Positions 37,275-48,328 of a stretch of 64,000 nt of DNA are shown here, in pieces (position 1 is the first letter of the stretch; the number at the start of each line of letters is the position of its first letter). Under the pieces are notes generated by a model. The model ran no database searches and had not been told where the DNA came from. It worked only from the letters and a program-made list of their open reading frames with translations. This stretch comes from an uncultured Cellvibrionales bacterium (GTDB taxonomy: Bacteria > Pseudomonadota > Gammaproteobacteria > Pseudomonadales > Porticoccaceae), in assembly GCA_913031145.1 (NCBI GenBank), contig CAJWCO010000007.1, positions 1 through 64,000 of the forward strand, given 5' to 3'. The position numbers and the translations under genes are program-made.

Positions 37275-40118
37275 CTAGGTTGTCTCATTAATAGTCAATG
37301 CTTTGTCAATAAATGCGGCTTGCTCTTCCACATGCACCGACATATAGCCTGAAGCGGGGGCCGCCGAGCCTTTACGCCCGACATAAGTAAGCTCTATGTC
37401 TGGCTTGTGCCGACTGAGTGCATTGCGCATGTGGTGTTGACTGCTATACCACGCACCCTGATTCATCGGCTCCTCTTGACACCACACGGCTTCACGCAAA
37501 TTCACCATACCCTTTAATACATCATCTAGCTCTGTGTCGGGGAATGGGTACAACTGCTCTAAACGCACCAGCGAAATATTGCTAATACCGCGCGCCTGTC
37601 GCTCTTCATTAAGATGATAATAGACCTTGCCCGAGCACAGAACTAAGCGCTGCACCTGTGCCGCATCAACCGCAGAATCAGGCATCACTGTCTTGAAAGA
37701 GCCGCTAACAAGGTCTTCTAAGGACGAAACAGCCTGTTTGTGTCGCAGAATCCACTTAGGACTCATAATAATCAAGGGGCGACGCATAGGCCGAATCGCT
37801 TGACGCCGTAATAAATGGAAAATCTGCGCTGGCGTCGTTGGAATACAAATTTGCATGTTATGCTCGGCACAAAGTTGCAAGAAACGCTCGAGCCGAGCCG
37901 AGGAATGCTCCGGCCCCTGACCTTCAAAACCATGTGGTAACAGCATCGTAAGTCCTGATAATCGACCCCACTTATGCTCTCCACTAGCAATAAATTGATC
38001 AATCACGACTTGAGCGCCATTAGCAAAATCGCCGAACTGAGCCTCCCAAACCACAAGCCCTGTAGGCATTGTGGTTGAATAGCCGTATTCGAATGCGAGC
38101 ACCGCCTCTTCAGAAAGCAAAGAGTCATAAAGTTCGAAGCGCACGTCTTTACTCGCAAGTTGTTGCAAAGGAACATAGTCTTTGTTGTCGTTTTGACCTA
38201 CGACGACCGCATGCCGATGCGAAAAGGTACCGCGCCTGACGTCTTGACCCGTAAACCGAATTGGATAGCCCTGCTCGATCAAAGAACCATAGCTGAGCAG
38301 TTCCGCCATTCCCCAGTTTAAAGGCAACTCACCGGCGGCCATCTTACGTCGATCGTCGTACAACTTGGCCACTTGCCGCTGCACTTGCACATTCTCAGGA
38401 ATCTGTGTGATGACGTCAGCGACTTTCTGGATAAGCGACAACGGTGCCCGTGTATCCCCGGGCGCGCGCCACTGGTGTCCAAGATACGGCGCCCAATCGA
38501 CAAATAAACCATGATCGGGCTCGCTCACTAAGTTGTGCACCACAAACTCTCCGCGATCGAGACTCGAGCGATATCGATTGGTCATCTCTTCAGCCTGCTC
38601 AAGACTCAAAACGCCCTCTTGAATCAGTTTTTGCGCATAGAACGAACGTGTGGTCGGGTGATTGCGAATTGCTTTGTACATCAGTGGCTGAGTGGAAGAC
38701 GGCTCATCTGTTTCGTTGTGGCCTCGACGTCGATAACAGACTAAATCGATTACAATATCTTTACCAAACTCATACCGGTAATCCATCGCCAACATGGCCG
38801 CAAACATCACCGAGTCGGGGTTGTCCCCGTTTACGTGAAGTATCGGCGCCTGAACCATCTTCGCGACATCTGTACAATATTCGGTCGAGCGAGCATCATC
38901 TTGTCGACTGGTGGTAAACCCTACCTGATTATTGATGACCACATGAATCGTGCCGCCCGTCTTGTAAGCTCGCGTCTGCGAGAGCTGGAGGGTTTCCATC
39001 ACAACCCCCTGCCCTGCAAATGCCGCATCGCCATGCAAGAGAATCGGTACAACTTTTTCTCCCGACTCATCATTCCGACGGTCTTGTCGAGCGCGCGCTG
39101 ACCCAATAACAACGGGGCAAGAAATCTCTAAATGCGACGGATTAAAGCCCAACGCCAAGTGCAACTCACCCCCCGGGGTCATGACATTCGAAGAGAATCC
39201 TTGGTGGTACTTCACGTCGCCTGAGGTATTCACGAGGCGTTTTCCCTCGAACTCCTCAAACATTTCCGCAGGATTTTTACCGAGAATATTGACCAACACA
39301 TTTAAACGCCCACGGTGCGCCATCGCCATCACGATTTCTTTACAGCCATACTCTCCAGAGCGCCGAATTAAACAGTCAAGCATTGGAATCAAGCTCTCGC
39401 CGCCCTCCAAGCCAAACCGCTTAGTTCCGGGATAGCGCGAGTCAAGGTGCTTTTCTAGACCCTCGGCAGCTGTTAAGCGATTTAGGACATCGATTCTTGC
39501 CGCATCATCATAGGTTGGTTTCGACCGCACACTTTCGAAGCGCTGCGCAAGCCATTGTTTTTCCGCAAACGACGTAATATGCATGAACTCAGGGCCCAAA
39601 TTTCCGCAGTACGTCTCTTCGAGCGTCTCAATGATTTCACGTAGCGTCGCCTCATCTTTGCCAATGTGCATTGGCGATGTCTGAAATGTGGTATCAAGGT
39701 CGGCGGGTGTCAGTCCGTGAAAATGCAATTCCAGATCTTGAACATGCTGACGTTCCATCAGCGCAAGCGGATCTAGGCTAGCTTTTTGGTGTCCTCTAAA
39801 TCGATATGCACTGATCAATTGAACCACGCGCACTTGCTTGCGCTCGTGCTGTAAATAGATGCCGCCAGAGCCTGGCGCTGGTGTAGGTCTCGCTTTGCGG
39901 CGCCCGAGCAACTCAAAATGCTGCACGATCGTTGCATGCGACACGTCAGATTGAACGCCACCATTTAGCTTTGGAAGCTCGTCAAAGAACCCGCGCCATT
40001 CCGCTGGAACAGCGTCGCGCTCATGCAAATAGTTGTCGTATAAGTCTTCGATGTAAGCGGCGTTTCCACCAGAAAAATGGGAGGAGCGCAGGAATTGCTC
40101 CATTAGACCCTCAGACAT
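37275..40118 (-). CDS. sucA: 2-oxoglutarate dehydrogenase E1 component
   Basis: A 947-residue thiamine-diphosphate enzyme that decarboxylates 2-oxoglutarate and succinylates the lipoyl group of SucB. It starts with an E1o N-terminal segment ([20 protein letters not shown]). [20 protein letters not shown] and [13 protein letters not shown] are conserved around the cofactor site, with the GDAAFAGQG and NNQVGFTTS motifs. [20 protein letters not shown] lies in the pyrimidine-binding domain. Length matches the family. Ten bases separate its stop from the sucB start; 82 bases separate it from sdhB. Confidence 0.96.
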   Translation of the reverse strand: MSEGLMEQFLRSSHFSGGNAAYIEDLYDNYLHERDAVPAEWRGFFDELPKLNGGVQSDVSHATIVQHFELLGRRKARPTPAPGSGGIYLQHERKQVRVVQLISAYRFRGHQKASLDPLALMERQHVQDLELHFHGLTPADLDTTFQTSPMHIGKDEATLREIIETLEETYCGNLGPEFMHITSFAEKQWLAQRFESVRSKPTYDDAARIDVLNRLTAAEGLEKHLDSRYPGTKRFGLEGGESLIPMLDCLIRRSGEYGCKEIVMAMAHRGRLNVLVNILGKNPAEMFEEFEGKRLVNTSGDVKYHQGFSSNVMTPGGELHLALGFNPSHLEISCPVVIGSARARQDRRNDESGEKVVPILLHGDAAFAGQGVVMETLQLSQTRAYKTGGTIHVVINNQVGFTTSRQDDARSTEYCTDVAKMVQAPILHVNGDNPDSVMFAAMLAMDYRYEFGKDIVIDLVCYRRRGHNETDEPSSTQPLMYKAIRNHPTTRSFYAQKLIQEGVLSLEQAEEMTNRYRSSLDRGEFVVHNLVSEPDHGLFVDWAPYLGHQWRAPGDTRAPLSLIQKVADVITQIPENVQVQRQVAKLYDDRRKMAAGELPLNWGMAELLSYGSLIEQGYPIRFTGQDVRRGTFSHRHAVVVGQNDNKDYVPLQQLASKDVRFELYDSLLSEEAVLAFEYGYSTTMPTGLVVWEAQFGDFANGAQVVIDQFIASGEHKWGRLSGLTMLLPHGFEGQGPEHSSARLERFLQLCAEHNMQICIPTTPAQIFHLLRRQAIRPMRRPLIIMSPKWILRHKQAVSSLEDLVSGSFKTVMPDSAVDAAQVQRLVLCSGKVYYHLNEERQARGISNISLVRLEQLYPFPDTELDDVLKGMVNLREAVWCQEEPMNQGAWYSSQHHMRNALSRHKPDIELTYVGRKGSAAPASGYMSVHVEEQAAFIDKALTINETT

Positions 40119-40200
40119 TCACTCTGACCCCTGTGGAATTGCACGGCGGTTAACTTCCGAACATGTTGACTCGCGACGATGCGAGCCCACAAATTAAACC

Positions 40201-40905
40201 CTATGTTGCGCTTCTAATCAACATATTGCGGATGTGCCCGATGGCACGCGTCGGGTTCAATCCCTTGGGACAAACCTGAACGCAGTTCATAATACCATGA
40301 CAACGAAAAACACTAAAGGGATCATCGAGTTTTGCTAGTCTCTCTTCCGTTGATGTATCACGAGTGTCGGCAAGAAACCGGTAGGCCTGCAAGAGCCCAG
40401 AGGGCCCGATGAATTTATCGGGATTCCACCAAAATGAAGGGCAAGCCGTCGAGCAGCAAGCGCATAAGATACACTCATAAAGGCCATCTAATTTGGCGCG
40501 TTCTTCTGGGGATTGCAGACGTTCAATAGCTGGGGCGGGCGTATTATTGACGAGGTAGGGCTGGATTTTCTCGTATTGGGCATAAAACTGACCCATGTCA
40601 ATGACGAGATCTCTAATCACCGGCATGCCGGGGAGCGGCCGGATCACTAGCTTATTGTTTTTGACCGCTTGCGATAAGGGCGTAATACAGGCCAGGCCAT
40701 TCTTACCTGAAATATTCATTCCGTCAGAACCGCAAACGCCCTCGCGACACGACCGCCTGTACACCAGTGTCGGATCGCTTGCCTTGAGCTTTTCAAGGAC
40801 GTCTAGCACCATGACATCCCTGCCCTGCGCGTCGAACTCAAAATCTTGCATGTAAGGTTGATCGTCTGCTTCTGGGTTATAACGATAAATACTGACTGTA
40901 AGCAT
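40201..40905 (-). CDS. sdhB: Succinate dehydrogenase iron-sulfur subunit
   Basis: A 234-residue subunit passing electrons from SdhA to quinone. The [2Fe-2S] site is SCREGVCGSDGMNISG. The [4Fe-4S] site is CILCACCSTACPSFWWN and the [3Fe-4S] site is CHGIMNCVQVCPKGLNP. The start at 40905 (MLTVSIYRYNPEAD) gives exactly the usual length and has AGAGGA upstream. A longer frame from 40944 overlaps sdhA and adds 13 atypical residues. Confidence 0.96.
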   Translation of the reverse strand: MLTVSIYRYNPEADDQPYMQDFEFDAQGRDVMVLDVLEKLKASDPTLVYRRSCREGVCGSDGMNISGKNGLACITPLSQAVKNNKLVIRPLPGMPVIRDLVIDMGQFYAQYEKIQPYLVNNTPAPAIERLQSPEERAKLDGLYECILCACCSTACPSFWWNPDKFIGPSGLLQAYRFLADTRDTSTEERLAKLDDPFSVFRCHGIMNCVQVCPKGLNPTRAIGHIRNMLIRSAT

Positions 40906-40940
40906 AGAAAAAATTCCTCTGTTATGCCATGCCTTGTGGA

Positions 40941-42704
40941 TCAATAAGTACGAATTGCGGGCGCAAACGGCTCGCGGGTTTTCAACGTAAAGTTGACGTC
41001 GCGCTTGCCCACCCGTTTATCGTCCGGGTAAAAAACTGAATGACATAACCAGTTGACGTCATCACGCTCTTGAAAATCCTCTCGAGCATGCGCTCCACGA
41101 CTCTCGGTGCGCGCTTCTGCCGAAACCGCCGTAGCCTCCGCAACAGCATAAAGATTGTGCAACTCAAGTACTTCTATTCGCGCGGTATTAAACGCATTCG
41201 TTTTGTCGTCAAGCGCAACATTGTCGATTCGGTGCTTTAGCGCGTTGAGCTTGGCAATTCCATCTTTCATATAGTCACCGCGGCGAAAAACACCGAAGTA
41301 ATTCTGCATAATAGTCTGTAATTCGGCACGGAGGACGGACGCCTGCTCCCCTCCGGTGGAACTATTAAGCCGGTTTAAACCGTGCATTGCCGCCGCGATA
41401 TCGGACTCACGCGGATCCCGCAAATCAACGCCCTCTCGCAGTGTTTTCTCTATGAACATACCCGACGCTCGACCAAACACGACGAGATCAAGAAGCGAAT
41501 TTCCGCCTAACCGGTTTGCACCATGCACTGACACACAGGCAGCCTCACCACACGCATAAAACCCAGCAATGACTTGATCATTACCCTCCGAATCTATAGT
41601 AATCGCTTGGCCGTTCACGTTGGTCGGAATCCCGCCCATCATATAATGGCAGGTAGGCACTACAGGTATCGGCTCCACTACTGGATCCGCGTGGGCGAAC
41701 GTCCGGGATAATTCGAGAATGCCAGGTAATTTTGCGTTCAAAGTTTCCTCACCCAAATGGTCGAGCTTTAGGTAGACGTGATCGCCGTTCTCGCCACACC
41801 CACGCCCCTCAAGAATCTCTAACACCATAGAGCGAGCCACCACATCACGGCCGGCTAAATCTTTCGCGTTGGGCGCATAGCGCTCCATAAAGCGCTCGCC
41901 CGACTTGTTAATCAGATACCCGCCTTCACCTCGGCAGCCTTCGGTCACTAAGGTTCCAGCGCCCGCTATGCCTGTGGGGTGAAACTGCCACATTTCGATA
42001 TCTTGAACAGGGAAGCCAGCACGCAAAGCCATGCCTATGCCGTCACCCGTGCAAATGTGCGCATTGGTGGTCGACGCGTAAATTCGCCCAGCGCCGCCGG
42101 TCGCAAATACCGTCGCCTTAGATTTAACAAAGACCTCTTCACCCGTCTCGATATCAATGGCAACGACGCCGACAACCGCGTTATCCTCGTTCTTGACCAA
42201 GTCGACCGCGAACCATTCATTTAAAAATACTGTATTGTTTTTGAGATTACCTTGGTAAAGCGTGTGAAGCAGCGCGTGGCCCGTGCGATCTGCGGCCGCA
42301 CAGGTTCTAGCCGCCTGACCACCGCGACCAAAATCCTTGGATTGCCCTCCGAAAGGGCGCTGATAGATGCGCCCATTTTCGCATCGTGAAAACGGCAGTC
42401 CCATGTGCTCAAGCTCAAACACTGCCTCTGGACCTGTCGCGCACATGTACTCAATCGCTTCTTGATCACCAATAAAGTCAGAGCCCTTTATCGTGTCGTA
42501 CATGTGCCATTGCCACTGATCATCTGGGTCATCGCTGGCGATCGCGCATGTAATGCCCCCCTGCGCTGAAACTGTGTGCGACCGGGTCGGGAACACCTTG
42601 GTGATTACCGCTGTTTTGTAACCAGACTGAGCCAACTGCAGCGCCGCACGCATACCAGAGCCCCCGCCACCAACAATCACCGCGTCAAAACTCATTGTTT
42701 TCAT
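40941..42704 (-). CDS. sdhA: Succinate dehydrogenase flavoprotein subunit
   Basis: A 587-residue flavoprotein that oxidises succinate to fumarate. FAD is bound at [20 protein letters not shown] and attached covalently through the His of SHTVSAQGG. The active site shows [20 protein letters not shown], and [20 protein letters not shown] is conserved in the capping/FAD region. It starts four bases after the sdhD stop. Part of complex II, peripheral on the cytoplasmic side of the inner membrane. Confidence 0.96.
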   Translation of the reverse strand: MKTMSFDAVIVGGGGSGMRAALQLAQSGYKTAVITKVFPTRSHTVSAQGGITCAIASDDPDDQWQWHMYDTIKGSDFIGDQEAIEYMCATGPEAVFELEHMGLPFSRCENGRIYQRPFGGQSKDFGRGGQAARTCAAADRTGHALLHTLYQGNLKNNTVFLNEWFAVDLVKNEDNAVVGVVAIDIETGEEVFVKSKATVFATGGAGRIYASTTNAHICTGDGIGMALRAGFPVQDIEMWQFHPTGIAGAGTLVTEGCRGEGGYLINKSGERFMERYAPNAKDLAGRDVVARSMVLEILEGRGCGENGDHVYLKLDHLGEETLNAKLPGILELSRTFAHADPVVEPIPVVPTCHYMMGGIPTNVNGQAITIDSEGNDQVIAGFYACGEAACVSVHGANRLGGNSLLDLVVFGRASGMFIEKTLREGVDLRDPRESDIAAAMHGLNRLNSSTGGEQASVLRAELQTIMQNYFGVFRRGDYMKDGIAKLNALKHRIDNVALDDKTNAFNTARIEVLELHNLYAVAEATAVSAEARTESRGAHAREDFQERDDVNWLCHSVFYPDDKRVGKRDVNFTLKTREPFAPAIRTY

Positions 42705-42708
42705 GTTG

Positions 42709-43077
42709 TTACATTCCCCACAAAATATCGATAGCCCAAACCACGTAAAGCAGTGTGATCGTGATCATGCTCAACTGAAAAAATATACGCACTATGGTTG
42801 CCTTTGGGCCAATCAATCGCACAGTGACATAGTCGGTAAATACGCACCACATACCGATCCATGCGTGCGCCGCTATCGACAAAATGGTCATCAAGCTAAA
42901 CATCCGCATGGGTAGCGAGCTATGAAGCCCTCGCCATTGCTCATAGCTAAGATCTGGATTTACCATCAAGTAAGCGGTGATAAAGATAACGTAAGCGGTC
43001 ATTACGGCGGCTGCAACACGCTGCAACATCCAATCGGAAAGACCACTGCGACCTAGGCTTGTAATAGAAGTTACCAT
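42709..43077 (-). CDS. sdhD: Succinate dehydrogenase membrane anchor subunit
   Basis: A 122-residue protein with three transmembrane helices (residues ~18-38, 52-75 and 92-118). The haem/quinone region shows [19 protein letters not shown] at the first helix, [20 protein letters not shown] at the second, and the conserved His-Asp/Tyr spacing. Its start overlaps the sdhC stop by seven bases. Confidence 0.93.
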   Translation of the reverse strand: MVTSITSLGRSGLSDWMLQRVAAAVMTAYVIFITAYLMVNPDLSYEQWRGLHSSLPMRMFSLMTILSIAAHAWIGMWCVFTDYVTVRLIGPKATIVRIFFQLSMITITLLYVVWAIDILWGM

Positions 43078-43451
43078 ATAAAAATCCAGCCTCCAATTGA
43101 CAAAATGAGGGCAGTCGCCACCGCTGCCGCTATCTTGGCAGTCAGTTGGCCACTCTCGAAGTTTTCACCATAGCCCATGTCCATCACCAAATGGCGCAAG
43201 CCCATCACCATGTGATAGGCCAACGCTGAGAGACAGGCCCACACTACAAACTGCATTAATGGACTGCCAAACATGTTGCCCACCCACTCAAAACCCTGAT
43301 CGGACGTCAAACTCGTCTCAAGAAGCCATAAAAAAATAGCGACTGAAAAGAACAGCGCGACGCCTGAGACACGGTGCAAGATAGATACGTAGGATGTGAT
43401 AGGTAATCGGAAGGTACTAACGTCAAGGTTGACAGGTCGTTTCTTGGTCAC
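43071..43451 (-). CDS. sdhC: Succinate dehydrogenase cytochrome b556 subunit
   Basis: A 126-residue membrane subunit with three transmembrane helices. RPVNLDVSTFRLPITSYVSI then LHRVSG open the protein. The haem ligand His is in LAYHMVMGLRHLVMDMGYGE. The start is GTG 43451 behind GAGG. First gene of the nine-gene sdhCDAB-sucAB-lpd-sucCD operon, divergent from gltA across 385 bases. Confidence 0.93.
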   Translation of the reverse strand: MTKKRPVNLDVSTFRLPITSYVSILHRVSGVALFFSVAIFLWLLETSLTSDQGFEWVGNMFGSPLMQFVVWACLSALAYHMVMGLRHLVMDMGYGENFESGQLTAKIAAAVATALILSIGGWIFIW

Positions 43452-43756
43452 TCGGAGGTTTCCTCACGGACATTATGCTTGGGAAGTTGGCTTAAACGAA
43501 CGGCTGGTCGCGAATACCATAACGCTACCACCAGCTTGAGAATGCGGAGTATAGTGGTGTATTCGACACATTTCAATTGCCGGTGCCGCGCCCTTGCCAG
43601 TACCCTTAGTCGCTTTTCGGCTAATTTGCGCATTCGGGCGATACCCGCGTCAAGCCGTTTTAGATCGAACGCATTTTATGCATTAAAAGAGGCGTGTTGG
43701 TAAGCTCGAAGTGGACCGTATTGCATAAAACCCAACCCGCTTGGCGTGCGTTGCGG

Positions 43757-43784
43757 TTGACAATACAGTCGGAACATCTATAGT
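43757..43784 (+). promoter_or_regulatory. Predicted sigma-70 promoter of gltA
   Basis: TTGACA (43757-43762), a 16-base spacer and TATAGT (43779-43784) form a near-consensus promoter 52 bases before the gltA ATG. The rest of the 385-bp gltA/sdhC gap shows no gene; the sdhC promoter must be in it but I could not choose a clear one. Confidence 0.65.
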
Positions 43785-43836
43785 TGGCGGCCGATAGAAA
43801 AGTTCTAAGTTCCCCCCTTACGTTAAGGAATCGACT

Positions 43837-45123
43837 ATGACGAAACGCAGTGCCACTCTGATTATTGACGGTCAACCGCACATCGAACTACCTATGCATT
43901 CAGGCACGCTCGGACACGATGTCATTGATATTGGATCATTGGGAGACCACAACGTTTTTACCTACGACCCGGGCTTCTCTGCAACGGCGGCCTGTCAGTC
44001 AGACATCACCTATATTGACGGGGAAAAAGGGGTCCTGCTGCACCGTGGTTACCCGATCGAAGTGCTCGCCGAAAAGTCCGACTATCTGGAGACCTGCTAT
44101 TTACTGTTTGAAGGATATTTGCCGACAGCTGATCAAAAGGCCGATTTCGAAAAAACGATTCGATACCACACCATGGTGAATCGCTCGATGGAGCAATTTA
44201 TAAGTGGATTTCGATACGACGCCCATCCAATGGCGATGTTGTGCGGTCTTGTGGGAGCCATGTCTTCTTTTTATCATGACTCTTTGGATATCACAAATCA
44301 GCAGCACCGCACAATTTCCGCTCATCGTCTCATTGCCAAAATGCCTACGATGGCGGCCATGTGTCACAAGCACTTCATAGGGCAACCCTACATCTATCCA
44401 GACAACTCACTGTCCTATGCAGAGAACTTTTTACATATGATGTTTTCTACGCCCTGCGAAGATTATCCGGTGCATCCAGCCCTAACGCGTGCCATGGACA
44501 GAATTTTTTTACTGCATGCTGATCATGAACAAAATGCCTCAACCTCAACCGTTCGGCTCGCCGGATCCTCGGGAGCCAATCCCTTCGCCTGTATCGCAGC
44601 GGGAATTGCCGCGCTTTGGGGACCTGCTCATGGGGGCGCTAACGAAGCGGTGTTGAATATGCTTAGTGAGATTGGCGATGAGAAAAATATCCCCAAATTT
44701 GTACTCAAAGCCAAAGACAAAAATGATCCGTTTAGGCTGATGGGCTTTGGCCATCGTGTGTATAAAAATCACGACCCACGGGCGACAGTGATGCGCGAAA
44801 GTTGCAACGAGGTACTGACGGTGTTGGGCTTGGAGAACGATCCATTGTTCAAACTTGCCAAAAAGCTCGAGCAGTTCGCTCTAGAAGACGACTACTTTAT
44901 TTCCAAAAAACTCTATCCCAATGTCGACTTTTACTCGGGCATTATCCTCAAAGCGCTCGGCATACCGGTCGAAATGTTTACGGGTATTTTCGCAACTGGC
45001 CGCACCGTCGGTTGGGTCTCTCACTGGAACGAAATGATTACTAATGCCTATCGGATTGGTCGCCCCCGGCAGCTATACACTGGACCTGCCCTTCGAGATT
45101 TCCCGCCGATCGAGGAACGTTGA
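43837..45123 (+). CDS. gltA: Citrate synthase (type II)
   Basis: A 428-residue hexameric-type citrate synthase condensing oxaloacetate and acetyl-CoA. Catalytic segments are [36 protein letters not shown], and [14 protein letters not shown], with the catalytic Asp further on. The C-terminus reads [21 protein letters not shown]-terminal [20 protein letters not shown] is the regulatory domain of NADH-sensitive gram-negative enzymes. TAAGGA stands before ATG. Divergent from the sdh-suc operon, as in E. coli and Pseudomonas. Confidence 0.97.
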   Translation: MTKRSATLIIDGQPHIELPMHSGTLGHDVIDIGSLGDHNVFTYDPGFSATAACQSDITYIDGEKGVLLHRGYPIEVLAEKSDYLETCYLLFEGYLPTADQKADFEKTIRYHTMVNRSMEQFISGFRYDAHPMAMLCGLVGAMSSFYHDSLDITNQQHRTISAHRLIAKMPTMAAMCHKHFIGQPYIYPDNSLSYAENFLHMMFSTPCEDYPVHPALTRAMDRIFLLHADHEQNASTSTVRLAGSSGANPFACIAAGIAALWGPAHGGANEAVLNMLSEIGDEKNIPKFVLKAKDKNDPFRLMGFGHRVYKNHDPRATVMRESCNEVLTVLGLENDPLFKLAKKLEQFALEDDYFISKKLYPNVDFYSGIILKALGIPVEMFTGIFATGRTVGWVSHWNEMITNAYRIGRPRQLYTGPALRDFPPIEER

Positions 45124-45214
45124 GACAGCCGGAATGCTGAAATCTGCGTCGCCGTGCTCACCGGCGCTAATCCAAAGCGCGAAAAGCACGTGACTGCTCT
45201 GTACGGCGAACGCG

Positions 45215-45233
45215 CGTAACCTACGAGGTTACG
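45215..45233 (-). terminator. Hairpin overlapping the RND transporter stop codon
   Basis: CGTAACCT / AGGTTACG with a three-base loop forms an 8-bp stem whose loop and arm include the TAG stop (45221-45223) of the RND gene. No U tract follows, so it may only stabilise the 3' end; intrinsic termination is doubtful. Confidence 0.35.
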
Positions 45234-48200
45234 TCACCAACCGCATTTTCATTTCGATGATCTGAAGACACAGCGAGGTAGACAGTCGGCAACACGAACA
45301 ACGTGAATAACGTACCAATCATCATGCCCGCCACTAATATAATGCCTATGCTGTTGCGCGCTTCAGCGCCAGCGCCGCTCACCAAGACTAGTGGAAAGTG
45401 GCCGAGCACAGTAGCGCCGGTCGTCATCAACACGGGCCGGAGTCTAATCGCGGCGCCTTCTTTAATTGCGTCTAAACGAGTCAGCCCTGCTCTTTGCAGA
45501 TGATTAGCAAATTCGACAATCAAAATCGCATTTTTTGACACCAAACCGACCAATGTGATCAAGCCTACTTGCGAATAAATATTGATCGTTGTCAATCCCA
45601 GAAATGTAAAGAGCAATGCGCCAGAGAACGCGAGCGGTACAGACCCAAGTAACACAATGAAGGGATCTCTAAAACTATTAAACTGAACAGCGAGAACCAA
45701 AAAGACGACAACCAAAGCCACGCCTAAAACGCCTGTTAGCGTGTTGCCTTCTGCTCGAATCTGTCGAGATTCGCCTACATAATCGACGCTATAGCTTGCG
45801 GGCAGTGTATCTTTCGCTGCCCTTTCAAGCGCCTGCAATCCTCGGTCTTTTGTAGTTCCCGGAATTACTGCAGCAAAGACCTTGAAGGCATTTTTTTGTT
45901 CAAAACGCGTCAGAAATCGGGGTGCTGCTGCATATTCCAGGGTGGCAATTGCCGAAAGAGAAACCAAAACACCGTCTGGACTGCGCACATTGACTTCTAA
46001 AAGTTGTTCTGGGTTTGCGCGTTGATCTTCAGCAAACATTGGAATAACTTGATAAGCCTTTCCATCATAATCAAACCGATTAACATAGCTTCCAGACAAC
46101 GGCACGCTTAACTGTCTCGCCACTTCCTGCATTGTGAACCCAAGGTCAGCGGCTTGATCACGATCAATCCGAAAGTGGACCTGAGGCAAATCGATGCGTA
46201 AATCGGTGTCCACATAAATGAATGCCCGACTATCTCGCGCCGCTTGCAGCAGAGCGTTGGCGTGCCGCATCATCACATGTGGTTCGTCGGTAGACTGGAC
46301 AACGACTTCGACATCAAAATTTCCCGCGGTGGGCAGTGCCGCCTGCAATGTTGGGAAGCTTTTTAATGGAGCGACCCCAGACAGCTGCCCGAAAGCCTGA
46401 GGCAACATCTCGTGAACACTGAGCTCTCTGTCGTCATGACCGACAAAATCCTGACCCGCAAAACTGCCAGTTGGCAACACAACCTGCCACATCTTGGTAC
46501 GGTCTGGCAGCGCCGCTAGCGCGTCAACAACGTTATACATGTGGCGCGTCGTATAGTCTAGCGAGGCCTCTGGCGGCGCAGATGTAATGACGCTGATACT
46601 AGAAGTATCCTCTACGGGTGCCAACTCGTGCATAGAAAAAAGGTACAAAGGCACCATTAAGAGAAGGAAAAAAATACCCACAAAACCGACTTTAGAGGTA
46701 TGTGCCAACGTCACCGACAAGCATTGCATATAGGACTGCTGGCAACGATCAAACAGCGCGTTGACACGCCGCGCCAGCGCGCCTTCCTGCCCTCCTTCTG
46801 GACAGACATACGCGCTCATGATGGGTGATAGAGTCACCGCAACAAATCCAGAAATCAGCACTGCCACGGCGAGAGTAAAGGCAAATTCTTTAAACAACGC
46901 GCCGGTTAATCCAGACAAAAATCCGATGGGGGCATACACCACGGCCAATGTGAGCGTCATCGCCGTAATGGGCGCAAGTAGCTGCCTTGAACTCTTCATA
47001 GCCGCTTCAGTTCGGCTCATACCACTGCGCATAAATCGCGCAACATTCTCTACGACGACAATAGCATCATCAACGACTAATCCGACCGAAAGCACAATGG
47101 CTAGAACCGTCAATAGATTCAAAGAAAAGCCCAACAACGACATCGCCGCTAGCGCGCCAAGAAGTGAAATGGGTATGGTTATCAAGGGCACAAACGCAGT
47201 TCGGATACTCCCCATAAAGGCAAAAACGACCAAGCCCACCAGACAAATGGTCTCCGCAAGGGTGATAAAAATTTCCTTGAGCGCACTGCGCATGTAAAGG
47301 GTAATATCATAACCCTCAATAATCTGTAGCCCGTCAGGGGTGTTTTGATTGAGGCGCTCCACCGCCTCATAAAGGCGATCGGCAATCGCAATTTCATTAG
47401 CACCTGGCAAGGGCCATACCGAAATAAACAAAGATCTATTTTGGCTAAAACGCGCATTTTCAGACCCTTCTTCTTCTCCTAGCTCGACGCGCGCGATGTC
47501 CCGCAACCGCAACACCATTGAACCCGTCGCACGCACAACCAAGCTTTCAAAATCGTCCACCGTTTGCAACCCAGTATTAGCCAACAGATCCATTCTCTGT
47601 TGCGCATTTTCGGTCCGTCCAATCGTTGCGATAACATTATTAGCGCGCAGTGCCGCCTCGACATCTACAGCACTTAGGTCATACGTGTTCATGAGTTTAG
47701 AACTGAGCCAGACCCTCATCGCAGGGTACCGCCCACCGACAATCCCTACTTTTTGAACCCCAGGAATTGCGCCCAACACAGAAAGCACATGGCGCCCTAA
47801 GTAATCGGTTGCTCCCGACCGGCTCATTTCTTCCGTGAGGAGCACCGGCAAATAAAATCCCGCATGCGGTCGATCAGCGCGAGAAACTTGAATTGCGGGA
47901 TCATAAGCATCGCGGGGAAGTTCAAAACGAATTTGGTCGAGCCTCGCCGACAACTCAGCAAGTGCTACAGTGCTGTCTTCGTTAAGTTTTAACCAGATAG
48001 TCACAAGGCTGTAGCCAGCGGTCGTGGTCGAATCGATGTAATCGACACCTGGGACTGACGACGCCGCGCGCTCAATCGGATCAGTAACGAATCCTTTCAC
48101 AACTTCCGCCGAAGCACCCACGAACTGAGTGCTCACAACCAATGAGGAGGATTCTATCTGAGGAAACTGCGAAACAGGCATATCCCGTGCCGCCTTGATA

Positions 48201-48328
48201 CCCGCAAACACCATGAGCAAACAAATCGATACAGCTAAAACTGGTCTGCGAATAAATATGTCCGCAAAGCCAGCCTCCTGGAGCACTCGTTGCTCCATAT
48301 CGTCCTGTCGCGCAGATGATTCACTCAC
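45221..48328 (-). CDS. RND multidrug efflux transporter, inner-membrane permease
   Basis: A 1035-residue AcrB/MexB-superfamily proton antiporter. N-terminal FIRRPVLAVSICLLMVFAGI is TM1. TM4 carries the proton-relay Asp pair in GLVVDDAIVVVENVARFM, and the second half repeats the fold (LVGLVSKNAILIVEFANHLQ). The periplasmic porter loops lie between TM1-2 and TM7-8. It belongs to the hydrophobe/amphiphile efflux group (MexK/MexI-like) rather than metal exporters. It overlaps its adaptor gene by four bases (ATGA). No outer-membrane factor gene is adjacent, so a TolC-like protein must come from elsewhere. Confidence 0.92.
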   Translation of the reverse strand: MSESSARQDDMEQRVLQEAGFADIFIRRPVLAVSICLLMVFAGIKAARDMPVSQFPQIESSSLVVSTQFVGASAEVVKGFVTDPIERAASSVPGVDYIDSTTTAGYSLVTIWLKLNEDSTVALAELSARLDQIRFELPRDAYDPAIQVSRADRPHAGFYLPVLLTEEMSRSGATDYLGRHVLSVLGAIPGVQKVGIVGGRYPAMRVWLSSKLMNTYDLSAVDVEAALRANNVIATIGRTENAQQRMDLLANTGLQTVDDFESLVVRATGSMVLRLRDIARVELGEEEGSENARFSQNRSLFISVWPLPGANEIAIADRLYEAVERLNQNTPDGLQIIEGYDITLYMRSALKEIFITLAETICLVGLVVFAFMGSIRTAFVPLITIPISLLGALAAMSLLGFSLNLLTVLAIVLSVGLVVDDAIVVVENVARFMRSGMSRTEAAMKSSRQLLAPITAMTLTLAVVYAPIGFLSGLTGALFKEFAFTLAVAVLISGFVAVTLSPIMSAYVCPEGGQEGALARRVNALFDRCQQSYMQCLSVTLAHTSKVGFVGIFFLLLMVPLYLFSMHELAPVEDTSSISVITSAPPEASLDYTTRHMYNVVDALAALPDRTKMWQVVLPTGSFAGQDFVGHDDRELSVHEMLPQAFGQLSGVAPLKSFPTLQAALPTAGNFDVEVVVQSTDEPHVMMRHANALLQAARDSRAFIYVDTDLRIDLPQVHFRIDRDQAADLGFTMQEVARQLSVPLSGSYVNRFDYDGKAYQVIPMFAEDQRANPEQLLEVNVRSPDGVLVSLSAIATLEYAAAPRFLTRFEQKNAFKVFAAVIPGTTKDRGLQALERAAKDTLPASYSVDYVGESRQIRAEGNTLTGVLGVALVVVFLVLAVQFNSFRDPFIVLLGSVPLAFSGALLFTFLGLTTINIYSQVGLITLVGLVSKNAILIVEFANHLQRAGLTRLDAIKEGAAIRLRPVLMTTGATVLGHFPLVLVSGAGAEARNSIGIILVAGMMIGTLFTLFVLPTVYLAVSSDHRNENAVGDVTS

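Noticed and set aside
38444-38917. 157-codon open frame on the plus strand inside sucA
   Set aside because: Antisense shadow of an intact conserved gene; no recognisable domain or ribosome site.
46761-47297. 178-codon open frame on the plus strand inside the RND gene
   Set aside because: Antisense shadow of a strongly conserved transporter; composition is Ala/Thr/Ser-rich with no family features.
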